From assembly GCF_000734895.2 (NCBI RefSeq), contig NZ_CP011382.1:4814700-4878699 (forward strand): a stretch of 64,000 nt of DNA, in the 5' to 3' direction. Positions within the stretch are counted from its first letter, which is position 1; each line of letters begins with the position of its first letter. The notes beneath the pieces were generated by a model, which had not been told where the DNA came from, searched no databases, and saw only the letters and a program-made list of their open reading frames with translations. Of this stretch, positions 20,452 to 29,537 are shown one piece after another. This stretch comes from Calothrix sp. 336/3 (lineage in GTDB: Bacteria > Cyanobacteriota > Cyanobacteriia > Cyanobacteriales > Nostocaceae). A program made the position numbers and the translations under genes.

Positions 20452-21237
20452 CTAGAGTGTTTGCCCATCTAGATGTAATATATTTTCTTCTGTCTCCATT
20501 ACCAAAGTGCCAAAAACACCAGGCAATTTATTTAACTGATGTTGTTGCTCGGCTTTTAAAGATGTTCCATCAGCCAAATTCCAACAACGAGTACCGACAA
20601 GAGCCATATCCCCCCGTAAAACATTCAACAACAGAGGTAGATTCTCTAAGCCATACTTACGCATCCATTTTCCCAAAACAGTTACTGTTGGGTTCTTTTC
20701 CTCAGTCAAGTGACCAACACATCGAGTACGAAACTTCAAGATTTGGAATAGTCTTCCTCTTTCCCCGATACACCATTCACGTTCCCAGAGAGTACCAGGG
20801 GAATATATAGCTATTAAACCCATCAGAACCAAGATCACAGGACTGGAAATCACCAGCAAGACTAGTGCCAAAACCCAGTCAATCAATCGCTTCGAGATTT
20901 CCCATACCGGACTGCTATATCTTGATGTCTTTTTCGCTTTAGGTAGGTGAAGATATATCGGTTTTCCTGCCTCTACACAAGCATCTGCCCACATTTCAAC
21001 TTTAGCTGCTCCCAATTTGGGGTCAATGCGGACTAAACTTGCAGGGGAGTGCTTCAAACAATCTACCAAAGACTGTTTCTGTTCTAATGAAGACAAATAT
21101 GGCTGTTTTAATTGACCGGGAGTCATCACTAACAGTTGACCTTGTCGCCACTGAAGTGTACAGTAAGCCCGCTTTTCTTGGCTTTGTTGGGTCACAACGC
21201 GATAGTCATCTAAATGAGGAATTATTGAAGTAGTCAT
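20452..21237 (-). CDS. hepC: HepC-like initiating sugar transferase (undecaprenyl-phosphate sugar-1-phosphate transferase family)
   Basis: The 261-residue product has an N-terminal soluble part of about 108 residues, one strong membrane segment (about 119-146) and a bacterial sugar transferase domain. Family motifs are recognisable: KFRT at 168-171, LENLPLLLNVL at 197-207 and GDMALVGTR at 209-217. They depart from consensus, with the usual D-E-L-P-Q reading E-N-L-P-L and the P-R-P after LVG reading T-R-C. It would start chains by transferring a sugar phosphate to a lipid carrier at the cytoplasmic membrane. The symbol rests on position upstream of hepA and on the fold, as in Anabaena. A terminator and a 1.2-kb non-coding stretch separate it from the Wzc-like gene. 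Confidence 0.78.
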   Translation of the reverse strand: MTTSIIPHLDDYRVVTQQSQEKRAYCTLQWRQGQLLVMTPGQLKQPYLSSLEQKQSLVDCLKHSPASLVRIDPKLGAAKVEMWADACVEAGKPIYLHLPKAKKTSRYSSPVWEISKRLIDWVLALVLLVISSPVILVLMGLIAIYSPGTLWEREWCIGERGRLFQILKFRTRCVGHLTEEKNPTVTVLGKWMRKYGLENLPLLLNVLRGDMALVGTRCWNLADGTSLKAEQQHQLNKLPGVFGTLVMETEENILHLDGQTL

Positions 21238-21275
21238 AATTTATCTGCTTTTATAGGGTGGTAGAGTGCAAGCCT

Positions 21276-21334
21276 GATGCACAAATTCGTGAACAATAGC
21301 CAGTTTGAAGCGCGCTGTGCATCGACCTTCAAAC
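21276..21334 (-). promoter_or_regulatory. Interleaved inverted repeats able to form an H-type pseudoknot upstream of hepC
   Basis: On the minus strand, in order: GTTTGAAG, 3 nt, GATGCACA, 5 nt (GCGCG), CTTCAAAC, 19 nt, TGTGCATC. The first and third 8-mers are perfect complements, as are the second and fourth, giving two interlocked 8-bp stems with loop lengths (3, 5, 19) compatible with a pseudoknot. The last arm ends 39 nt before the hepC ATG. If this is transcribed it would be a structured leader. If not, the arms could be overlapping protein-binding sites. Confidence 0.45.
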
Positions 21335-22153
21335 AATTATTTGAGAAATATAGAGCGGAAGATAGGATAAATTAACTTAAAGTTTTGCAAACCTCAATAT
21401 CTTTACTTGTGATAGGTAGGTATACAAAACCTAGATATGCGATTTCCGAAAAACTTCCGTAATTTCCACTTTATTTTTTTGACACAGGTCGTGTTTTGAT
21501 TACTCAATCTCTAGGATATAGGAAGACATGGCAGCCGTCGTCATTTTACCTGCATTCTTTATTCACTCTTTAAATAATTACCAAGTTTTGTGTAAATTAT
21601 TAAGTTAATATGAATTGTGTAGAGAGTGATAATACGTAAATTGTATATCCTTTCATATCAACTGATTTTAACATAAATACTTGAAATATATGAATAGGAT
21701 ATGAAGGCACATGGAGTAGAATAGGGAGATTAAGTTAGGTACTAACTCCTAAATGATTAAACTTCATATTTTTCCTAGTTTAATGTCGAATTAATTTAGC
21801 AGTTTTTGAATAATTTTGATTTTAGATGTTTGGATTATCAACAAAATAAAATTTCATATTTATAATTAATCTCAATCCTGTTAATTTTTGAAATTTTAAA
21901 ATATTAAATAAAATCTTTATAGATATGTATCTTATAACTATTATTGATGATTTATATCGTTTTTTAGAATATATAGTACAAGCCTGTAATATTTACTGCC
22001 ACTGATTCTTATCCCCTTATAACTATACAGAACACTTTATTCACTCAAAAAATATACTATAATAAAAACTAGATATTTATAATAAAAATATAATTTTAAG
22101 TGATGTTTCAAGCATATACCCAGACATTCAAAATCATATTTGATAATTAGACA

Positions 22154-22186
22154 ACAAAAAAAGACTTAGTTATAAAACTAAATCTT
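22154..22186 (-). terminator. Rho-independent terminator after the Wzc-like gene
   Basis: On the minus strand an 11-bp stem (AAGATTTAGTT with AACTAAGTCTT, one G-U) and a 4-nt loop lead straight into TTTTTTTGTTG. It lies 234 bp after the stop of the Wzc-like gene and separates that transcript from hepC. Confidence 0.8.
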
Positions 22187-22419
22187 ACAATTGTTTTTTA
22201 GATATCACATTTAAGTTAGTAAGTAATAGATGATTCATTCTTGCAAATGCATGAATGATAGCAACTATCTCGAAATATGTGATAGATTCTCATGCCTGAT
22301 ACGGTGTCATCTCTGAAAAAGATTGATTTTCCAAAAATGGATAACCACAGGAAAAATATGTCCTACCAAGCAGTAAGAGCTTTCTGCACACAACTTGTCT
22401 TTCCTATCTCAAAGACTTT

Positions 22420-24654
22420 TTACTTTTCCATTGCTTGTTGTAAAGCTAATGAATGTTGTTTGGCGTAGGGGACGTATGTACTATTGTTACCGCCTCCATT
22501 TGCCACAACTCCAATCAGGTTCAGTTTACTGAGCATAGTGGTAGCTTGGGACATTTGTGTGCGAGTGACTTTGCCAATACTTGCCACCATAACGACACTT
22601 TGACAAGAGGATGCAGTTAACAGGGCATCTACTAAACCAAGTACAGGAGGCGCATCAATTAAAACTAAGTCATAGTTTTCTTCAAATGCTGCCATCAGTT
22701 GTCCCATTCGTGGGGAACTTAGTAGGTTTGCAGGGTCAGCTGGTTGTGGACCAGCAGTAAGAATGTCAATGAAAGAAGAGCCTAAGGATTGAACACCAAT
22801 TTGATCGGGTAAGTTGGTATCATTTGCCAAGATGGTTGACAAACCCTGTTCATTCGGCAAGTTGAGCTGTTTGTGTAAACTGGGGTCTCGTAAATTTGCG
22901 TCAATTAATAGTACTCGTTTGTGAAGACGAGCAGCACTCATTGCTAAACCTAAGGCAAGGGCAGATTTACTATCATCCGGTAAAGCAGAAGTAATCATCA
23001 AAGATTTAGAGGAGGCAACTGAACTTACCAACTCAATATTTTTAAAGATTAAGTCTATGGATTCCCAACGTAAGGGTGATTGTAGTACCTGTACTGTCCA
23101 AGGTGCGGATGAAAGTTCTGGTTTACCGAAGGGCAATTTAATTAAAGATTCCCTATTCTTCGCAGGTAACAGTCTGGGAGTGACACCCAATACAGGTAAA
23201 GCCACTTGCTTCTCTAATTCCGCAGTACTATGTACGGAATCATCAGAAGCTTCACGTAAAAATGCCGCGACACCACCTAACATTAAACCTACAACAGCAC
23301 CTAGCAAGAGGTTTTGTTGCACATTGGGACCGACATAATCACCTTTATTCGGTTGTTCTACAATTTCCCAGTTGTAACCACCCTTTGCCAACTGTTGAGT
23401 TAATTCCTGTTCAGATTTGCGTAAAGATTGCAATCTTTCACGTACTAGTTGTTCTTGAGGTTTGAGTCGGCTGTATTCGGCTAAAATAGCCGGAAAACCT
23501 TTGAGTTGAGAATTTATCTCCTGTTCTCTTTGGGCTAAACTCTTGTCACGAGCTGCCAAGGAAAGCATGGATGTTTGTGTATCCACCAATTGACTCGCCA
23601 AGGTTAAATCAATTTGTCCTAGTTGTCCTTGGTTGAGAATACTGCTACTGGTAACACTACTAGCTTCTGTTGATTGTCCTCCAAGAGTTCGTCCTGCTTC
23701 CTGTTTGAGAAGTGCTAATTGACTATCCCGTTGTTCAACCAGCTTTTTCACTTGGGGAGTTTCGTCTGTAAATCGTAGACGTTCCTGTGCTAAGGACAAC
23801 TCGGTTTTTTGAATTTCACCAAGTAGGGATTGATAGCGAGTCGATTGACTTAGACGGGAGGAAACTAGAGCATTTTGAGGGGTTTTATTAAGTTGTTGTT
23901 GTAAAGAGCTATATTTAGCTTTGGATTCTGCATACTGGGAGCGGGTTGTGCGACGCTCTTGCCGGATAGTATTTAAGGAATCTTCTAGGGATTTAGCTTG
24001 GGTTTCGGGGTCAATGAAGTTTTGATTTCTGCGGAATCTTTGGAGATTATTTTCAGCAGTAGTGAGTTCTTCACTAGTTTTCTTAATTTGACCGCGAATT
24101 ACTTTTAAACCTTTATTGAGTCTGTCATCTTGCTGTTTGCGGTTATAGTCGATGTAGACTTTCTTCAGGGCAGTTAAAACTGCTTGGGTTTTCGTAGGGT
24201 CATTGGAGGTATAGTCTACCTTAAAGATTTTCGTAGCGACGTTATCTTCTTTGTTCTTAATTTGCTCTAGAAGTAAAGAACCTTTGAGTTCTCCGATTGT
24301 CATATCGGGATAGTCTTTCTGGATTGCTCCTAATGCTTCTTGTAAAAGTAAGGAACTACCCATTAATTCTAGTTGGGTTGCCGTATCAATTTGGATGGTT
24401 GTGTCTAGGACTTTACTTTCCTCTCCGCCATCGTTTGTCTTACCTTGGTAATTGGCTTCAACTAGTAATTGCATCGTGCTTTTGTACGTTGGGTCTGTGC
24501 GTTTTGTGATCACACCAGCGACTGCAATGGAAGTTAAGAATACCAGTAAAAACCAAGGAAACCTGCGTAGCAACACGGCAAACAGTTGCCCATAACCGGG
24601 TTCTGCTGCTTCATTCACTGGATTTACGTGAGGATTCAGGCTATTTTGAATCAC
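22420..24654 (-). CDS. Wzc/Wzz-like polysaccharide co-polymerase with degenerate BY-kinase domain (HEP island)
   Basis: Inner-membrane protein of 744 residues with a Wzz-type domain between two membrane helices (about 33-50 and 447-466), long coiled coils (about 175-320 and 370-420), and a C-terminal cytoplasmic ParA/Mrp-like ATPase domain of the tyrosine autokinase class. In that domain the P-loop, normally GEGKS/T, reads P-D-D-S-K-S-A (559-565). Walker A' keeps IDANLRDP (584-591, second acidic residue Asn) and Walker B LVLIDAPP is intact (663-670). The C-terminus has only two tyrosines rather than a Tyr cluster. It may therefore scaffold chain-length control without kinase activity (inference). 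Translation starts at a GTG with GAGGG about 9 nt upstream. Confidence 0.88.
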   Translation of the reverse strand: MIQNSLNPHVNPVNEAAEPGYGQLFAVLLRRFPWFLLVFLTSIAVAGVITKRTDPTYKSTMQLLVEANYQGKTNDGGEESKVLDTTIQIDTATQLELMGSSLLLQEALGAIQKDYPDMTIGELKGSLLLEQIKNKEDNVATKIFKVDYTSNDPTKTQAVLTALKKVYIDYNRKQQDDRLNKGLKVIRGQIKKTSEELTTAENNLQRFRRNQNFIDPETQAKSLEDSLNTIRQERRTTRSQYAESKAKYSSLQQQLNKTPQNALVSSRLSQSTRYQSLLGEIQKTELSLAQERLRFTDETPQVKKLVEQRDSQLALLKQEAGRTLGGQSTEASSVTSSSILNQGQLGQIDLTLASQLVDTQTSMLSLAARDKSLAQREQEINSQLKGFPAILAEYSRLKPQEQLVRERLQSLRKSEQELTQQLAKGGYNWEIVEQPNKGDYVGPNVQQNLLLGAVVGLMLGGVAAFLREASDDSVHSTAELEKQVALPVLGVTPRLLPAKNRESLIKLPFGKPELSSAPWTVQVLQSPLRWESIDLIFKNIELVSSVASSKSLMITSALPDDSKSALALGLAMSAARLHKRVLLIDANLRDPSLHKQLNLPNEQGLSTILANDTNLPDQIGVQSLGSSFIDILTAGPQPADPANLLSSPRMGQLMAAFEENYDLVLIDAPPVLGLVDALLTASSCQSVVMVASIGKVTRTQMSQATTMLSKLNLIGVVANGGGNNSTYVPYAKQHSLALQQAMEK

Positions 24655-24819
24655 GTTTACTATCCCTCAGATAACAAGTCAAACTATTTTGAATTTTGGA
24701 TTACGGATTTAGATTAAAAAAAATGCCACTTATGTAATATGGCTAGAGAATATAAGATTTCTCTTCTTATGGAAGAGACTAATCAAAGAGTTTCTCATTT
24801 AAGAATCTGAAATCGCTGC

Positions 24820-25926
24820 TTAAACGGCTAATTGATGTTGATATGTCCGACAAGCTTGTTCTATAACTTGCTCAACTTGACTGAAAAAGGCTGTTTCTGA
24901 AAAGTTATTAACTGCATGATTCCGGATATCATTGTAGTTCCAAGATATGTCCCTAGCTTCTAGTAGTGCAGATTGTAAAGACTCAGGTGTTTGTCTGTTG
25001 AAGAAAACGCCTGTTTTGCCGGGTATTTGTGTATCTAGGACACCACCTGCTCCATAGGCAATGACAGGGGTTCCGCTAGCGTTTGCTTCTACTGGCACTA
25101 ATCCATAATCCTCGAGGGCTGCGACTATCACTGATTTCGCGTTCGCAAACAGTTGGGTACGTTGTAGGTCAGTGACGTGTCCTAAAAACTCCACATTGCT
25201 GAGAGCTTTTGATTGTAATCTTTCGCGCTCTGGACCATTCCCTGATATTAGTAGTCTCCAACCTAACCAGTTAAAAGCTTCCACGATTATATCAAGACGT
25301 TTGTAACTAATCATCCGAGCTGAGGCAAGATAATAATCTTCTTTGGTCTCGGAAAACAGAAACTTACTAGTATCAATGGGGTAATTAATGACGATCGCCT
25401 TTTTGCCGTAAATTTCTTTGATGCGTCGGGCAACGACACTGGAGTTAGCAATATAAAGGTCTGGTTCTTGAGCGTAGGTCAAGTCTACTTTTCGCATCAC
25501 GTCAAAGACTTGTTCAATCAGGGGTGCGAAGTAACGGTAGTCCCCATATTCACGTAAATAGGTTTCTGTATCCCAGAGAAAACGGGTGACGTTATGGCAA
25601 AAGCAAATATGTTTGGCTTGGGGACTTTTGCGAACAGCTTTGGCAAAGCTAGTACTACTACTAATAATTAGGTCATAGGATTGTAAATCAAGGGAGCGGA
25701 AGGCTGGAAAGTAGAAAGGAGCCATGAGGCGAAAATATTTGGCAGCGCCAGGGATATTTTGCAGAAAAGTAGTATTTACTATACGCTCTCCCAGGTCGAT
25801 AGTTTGTTGCGGATCGTACAAAGATGTATAAACATCGGCATCGGGATAACGTTTGCACAGAAGTTCAAATACACGTTCTGCACCACCGCGTTGAGTGAGA
25901 TAGTCATGGACTAGGGCTATTTTCAT
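24820..25926 (-). CDS. Family 4 glycosyltransferase, WbaZ-like (HEP island)
   Basis: GT-B fold transferase of 368 residues. The N-terminus KIALVHDYLTQRGGAERVFELL and CFCHNVTRFLWD resemble the WbaZ-type mannosyltransferases of O-antigen clusters. The donor domain contains ASARMISYKRLDIIVEAF, SGNGPERERLQ and the ALEDYGLVPVEANASGTPVIAYGAGG block with the EX7E motif (about 271-279). No membrane segment is seen. It is 165 bp upstream of the Wzc-like gene and on the same strand. A GT gene is found at this place in the Anabaena island as I recall it. Confidence 0.92.
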   Translation of the reverse strand: MKIALVHDYLTQRGGAERVFELLCKRYPDADVYTSLYDPQQTIDLGERIVNTTFLQNIPGAAKYFRLMAPFYFPAFRSLDLQSYDLIISSSTSFAKAVRKSPQAKHICFCHNVTRFLWDTETYLREYGDYRYFAPLIEQVFDVMRKVDLTYAQEPDLYIANSSVVARRIKEIYGKKAIVINYPIDTSKFLFSETKEDYYLASARMISYKRLDIIVEAFNWLGWRLLISGNGPERERLQSKALSNVEFLGHVTDLQRTQLFANAKSVIVAALEDYGLVPVEANASGTPVIAYGAGGVLDTQIPGKTGVFFNRQTPESLQSALLEARDISWNYNDIRNHAVNNFSETAFFSQVEQVIEQACRTYQHQLAV

Positions 25927-26047
25927 TTGATTCTCACTAAATTTGAACTGAGTTACTGTAATTTTTTGAATAGATGGGGATTTTTCGGAACCCCATATAT
26001 ATACTTTCAGTGTTGGAATCCTGAATTACGCGAATTTTTCAGAATAT

Positions 26048-26827
26048 TTACTTGTTCTTTATAGTCGAGGTCTTAAAAAATATTTCGTAATCAGAGGCTG
26101 CTTGTTCAACCATGCTGGGGGGTAACCCAGGGGTTTGGGACTTATAGCTATTGATAGCTTTGAGTTTTTGTTGGTGAACTTGGTGGATAGGGAGATGGTA
26201 AGTCCTGGCTAGGTCTTGTTTTTTCAGTTTATGAAGTAATGGGTTTTGCCAAAATCCCCAAATCGGGTATTGTAATATTTCTACACTTATGCCAGATTTA
26301 GCGATCGCCTCTGTGACTATGTTGTAACTTGCCTGATGATCTGCGTGCTTATCGTACTGATAAGTAACATACACTTCTTCTGGTTGAAAGTTTTTAATGA
26401 TTTCTTGAATTTTTGTCACTAACTCTTGATGTGATTCCGGTGATAAGTCAGACAATTTACTATCTTCTTGGGAGAGAAAATAAATATCTTCTGGAGTTAC
26501 ACCTAATACGTTTAAAGCGTCAGTTGCCTCTTGTTGGCGATGACTGATTATGTTATCTGGAGTAATCCAACTCGGTCTACCGTAACGACCATCAGTGATA
26601 AATACTACCTTAACTGGAATGCCTTGGGAACGTTTGATGGCGATCGCCCCTCCACACCCAAATGTCTCGTCATCTTCATGGGGAGCGAAAACTATAGCTT
26701 TTTTATTAGTACTGGTGATTTGCTGACTTTTGGACTTGAGAAATTTATGGGTTAATCTCAAACTGGTTTCTCGAACAATCAGAGGATTTAAAATGCGATT
26801 GAGACCGTTTTTTATTTTCCTAAGCAT
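26048..26827 (-). CDS. PIG-L family deacetylase (LmbE-like, HEP island)
   Basis: Zinc-dependent N-deacetylase of 259 residues. The zinc and catalytic motif PHEDDETFGCGG (AIVFAPHEDDE, about 47-57) and the downstream DKHADHQ (about 161-167) supply the His-Asp-His set of the family. Such enzymes remove acetyl from N-acetylated sugars or sugar-linked lipids, so this one could modify an amino sugar of the polysaccharide precursor (inference). Its ATG overlaps the stop of the upstream GT1 gene by 8 bp, which indicates translational coupling and a shared job. Confidence 0.9.
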   Translation of the reverse strand: MLRKIKNGLNRILNPLIVRETSLRLTHKFLKSKSQQITSTNKKAIVFAPHEDDETFGCGGAIAIKRSQGIPVKVVFITDGRYGRPSWITPDNIISHRQQEATDALNVLGVTPEDIYFLSQEDSKLSDLSPESHQELVTKIQEIIKNFQPEEVYVTYQYDKHADHQASYNIVTEAIAKSGISVEILQYPIWGFWQNPLLHKLKKQDLARTYHLPIHQVHQQKLKAINSYKSQTPGLPPSMVEQAASDYEIFFKTSTIKNK

Positions 26828-28034
26828 AGTGAACAGTGGTATGGGAAACTAAGCGCTGTTGATTTGGATGATTTGCCAAAATAGATTGTATGGTCTGATG
26901 GTAGGTAGTAGCAAACTTTTCCTGGGTATGGTTTTGTCTAGCAAATTCCCATGCACTCCTAGACATATTTTTCAACACAGATGTCGGTAATTTGGCAATC
27001 CTTTGCACAGTATTTTTGATTTCTGTGACAGAAGATTCTGGGAAAATTACACCATAGCGATCGGCAATATCTACACTTGCTTCATAACTAACAAGAGGTA
27101 TTAACCCTGCGTGCATACAGTTGATCACACAACCTCCACCACCTTCGGAACAGGAAGGATAGACCACACCTAAGCAATTATTTGTGAGATTAATAAACTC
27201 CTGGCTGCCAATATCAACCCAACCAAAGGTATGAATATTTGGTGTATGGTAAAGTTCTTGATTATAGGCGGCGGCAAAATCTGTCTCTTGATTAATTGCT
27301 CCACAAATTGTCAGATGGTATTCTGGCATTTGCGAAAAAGCTTCTAAAAGCAAATCTAAACCTTTATGCACTAAACCTTTACTGCCAATCCAGAGAAAGT
27401 TCCGTCTACAAGCATCAAAATCTTTAGACTCATTCCAAGGATAGGTAAACTGACTGGAAATTGGTATGCGATAAATTGGCTTATTCGCGTAGGTAAAGGT
27501 ATTAATTGTAAACTCATTACCCAAAACCGTTACATAGTCTGCATTCTCTAAAGCGTGGTTTGGGGGTTCATATCTCTGAGACTTGAGTGTGACTCCTCGG
27601 CGCTTCTGCAATGCTAATAAACGATTAGCTTCTGCGGCGTTATGGAATAATATATGTGCTGTATCTGCATGAAAAATTTTGATACAGTCTGATGATAGAT
27701 AGGGATGACAACGTTGCAAATTCCAACGAGTTTCAATAAAAAACTTGTAATCTTTTTCGGGAATAAAAGCATCGTTATCGTAGCGGATAATATCAACGGC
27801 ATAACCCATATTCAAAAAAGTTTGAGCTATCTGTTGACACTCCCAATATTGAGTATGATTATGAGGTAGAGATTTTAGTAAAAATGGTTCTAAAATATAG
27901 GATATTAAAACATTGCCAATCGGGCTGGTTCCTGGCTGTAATGAAATAAATCTTCTTCTTTTTTGTCTATCTTGCGTTCTTTCCTGGAAACTCTTGATAA
28001 TTTCTTGTGTATTTTGGATAAATTTGAATCGCAT
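26820..28034 (-). CDS. Family 1-like glycosyltransferase, paralogue of the gene at 29538-30764
   Basis: GT-B fold protein of 404 residues. The C-terminal half has FLWIGSKGLVHKGLDLLLEAF, YHLTICG, NIHTFGWVDIGS and VVYPSCSEGGGGCVINCMHAGL, which together form the donor-sugar pocket. The N-terminal half (IGNVLISYILEPFLL, WECQQIAQTFLNMGYAVDIIRYDND) is an acceptor-side Rossmann fold. It aligns end to end with the product at 29538-30764, with long identical stretches, so the two arose by duplication with the dehydrogenase gene left between them. Its stop overlaps the start of the PIG-L gene. Confidence 0.87.
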   Translation of the reverse strand: MRFKFIQNTQEIIKSFQERTQDRQKRRRFISLQPGTSPIGNVLISYILEPFLLKSLPHNHTQYWECQQIAQTFLNMGYAVDIIRYDNDAFIPEKDYKFFIETRWNLQRCHPYLSSDCIKIFHADTAHILFHNAAEANRLLALQKRRGVTLKSQRYEPPNHALENADYVTVLGNEFTINTFTYANKPIYRIPISSQFTYPWNESKDFDACRRNFLWIGSKGLVHKGLDLLLEAFSQMPEYHLTICGAINQETDFAAAYNQELYHTPNIHTFGWVDIGSQEFINLTNNCLGVVYPSCSEGGGGCVINCMHAGLIPLVSYEASVDIADRYGVIFPESSVTEIKNTVQRIAKLPTSVLKNMSRSAWEFARQNHTQEKFATTYHQTIQSILANHPNQQRLVSHTTVHYA

Positions 28035-28175
28035 TTATACTCCCCAAAAAATGATTTTTTTATCTAGAAGTAAGTAGGGTAAATGGATGCGATTGAGAGA
28101 AGAATCTCCCGTTTATCATATCAACGAAGAGATTCTTCACCTAACTTTAATATAATTCCAGCTTGTCAATGAATT

Positions 28176-29486
28176 TTAGACAGTGGCTAAAGTTTTAGCA
28201 GGGGCAAAATAGGCATTCTGTTCTGCACGTAGCTTGTCACAGAGTCTACCTTCTGGGAGTTCCACGTCATCATAGGTTAAAACCTGGTCTTTGGGAACAT
28301 CGCGTTTGAGGCGACAACCTTCTGCTAATCCCATAGGTAAGAGGTTTTGCTGTTGAACTATATCTGAGTTTTCGCACTGACCATAGGTCATATAGTAGCC
28401 AATACCATCTAGGGTTTCTCCGGCTTTTAAGTCAATTTTCGCAGTTGTGACTACATCTACCAGGGGAGCGCCCACAGGACTTAAAACGTAATCCTGGAAT
28501 AGAACAACACGAGCGACGGAAAGGGGTACTTCAAAATGACAGAGGTGGTAGGGGGTGTAGAAACTGTACAGGGGACCTTCACCTAGTTTATAGAGGTTGA
28601 GGTAGTGACATTGTTTGGGATCGTCATGGGTTCCAAACACAAATACCCCTGGTCCTGGTTTTGCTCCCACAACATAATCGACAATGCCACCCAATTCCTT
28701 GAGTTGGTCTACGTCATACATGTTGGTCATTTCATCAACATGACCAGAGAAGTCATACCCTAACATACCTCGCTTGGCGACTTTCATTCCAGTACCGTTA
28801 GCAACGATCGCCTGTTCAAAGGAAATTTTGGAGCCGTCCGCAAAACTGGTCACCATGTGGGCTTTTTGTCCCCAACGTTTGGCAAATGCTTCCTGGGTGG
28901 TGGGGTTACGGTAGGGGTCTTGTAAGCCCTTGATGTTACCACATAGAAGGGGAGTTAAACCAATACTTTTAACAAAACGATAGAGATTCATTTGGACACC
29001 GGGCTGATCCCCATCACAAGCGGTGAGAATCACCCCTGCTTTGTCTGCATATACCTTGAGGATGGGACCAATTGTACCGTCGAGTTCTGCGTTCATCATG
29101 ATGACGTGCTTGCGGTGGGCGATCGCCTCCATAATCACATGAGCGCCAAATTCTACAGCTCCAGTAACTTCCACTAAAGCATCAATCCCTTGGGCACGAC
29201 ACAGTAACATCGCATCTTCGGTAATTGCGTGTTTCCCTTGGGCGATCGCTGCCTCTAATTCTTCTACTGTATTGACAATTTGTACATTATCTGAACCAGC
29301 CTCATTATATGCCCGTTGGGCAGCTTCTAAGCTACGGTTGGCGATCGCTACCAATTCCATCCCAGGAACAGAATTTAAAATTTGGTTTGCAATCCCTCTC
29401 CCCATAAAACCAGCACCAATCATGGCTACTTTCACGGGATTACCAGCTTCTGCACGAGCAGCTAAAGCAGTATCAAGAATAATCAT
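28176..29486 (-). CDS. NAD(P)-dependent oxidoreductase with C-terminal SAF domain (HEP island)
   Basis: The 436-residue product opens with a Rossmann fold, VKVAMIGAGFMGRGIANQIL (about 18-37). It continues with a catalytic-domain region containing EVTGAVEFGAHVIMEAIAHRKHVIMMNAELDGTIG, as in homoserine-dehydrogenase-like proteins. A C-terminal SAF (antifreeze-like) domain starts near 345 (VTTAKIDLKAGETLDGIG, then GLAEGCRLKRDVPKDQVLTYDDVEL). SAF domains bind sugar acids in related enzymes, so oxidation or reduction of a nucleotide sugar or sugar acid for the polysaccharide is plausible. The exact substrate is unknown. I recall a dehydrogenase of this sort in the Anabaena island (alr2831 position). 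Confidence 0.85.
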   Translation of the reverse strand: MIILDTALAARAEAGNPVKVAMIGAGFMGRGIANQILNSVPGMELVAIANRSLEAAQRAYNEAGSDNVQIVNTVEELEAAIAQGKHAITEDAMLLCRAQGIDALVEVTGAVEFGAHVIMEAIAHRKHVIMMNAELDGTIGPILKVYADKAGVILTACDGDQPGVQMNLYRFVKSIGLTPLLCGNIKGLQDPYRNPTTQEAFAKRWGQKAHMVTSFADGSKISFEQAIVANGTGMKVAKRGMLGYDFSGHVDEMTNMYDVDQLKELGGIVDYVVGAKPGPGVFVFGTHDDPKQCHYLNLYKLGEGPLYSFYTPYHLCHFEVPLSVARVVLFQDYVLSPVGAPLVDVVTTAKIDLKAGETLDGIGYYMTYGQCENSDIVQQQNLLPMGLAEGCRLKRDVPKDQVLTYDDVELPEGRLCDKLRAEQNAYFAPAKTLATV

Positions 29487-29537
29487 TTAATCATCAACTC
29501 CCAAAAATATACAGCAATTATTTTCTCAGTAATATTC

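Larger units (their letters stand above)
21238..22419. other. 1.18-kb AT-rich non-coding region between the Wzc-like gene and hepC
   Basis: No frame longer than a few codons looks coding on either strand. It holds the terminator at 22154-22186, the interleaved repeats at 21276-21334 and long AT-rich text between them. The minus strand at about 21968-21981 reads TTA-N8-TAC, one base off an NtcA site, too weak to call. The size and position suit a developmentally controlled promoter region for hepC. Confidence 0.5.

Noticed and set aside
21968-21981. Possible NtcA site upstream of hepC (TTA-N8-TAC on the minus strand)
   Set aside because: One mismatch to GTA-N8-TAC in AT-rich DNA is expected by chance, no -10 box is properly spaced, and it lies over 700 bp from hepC.
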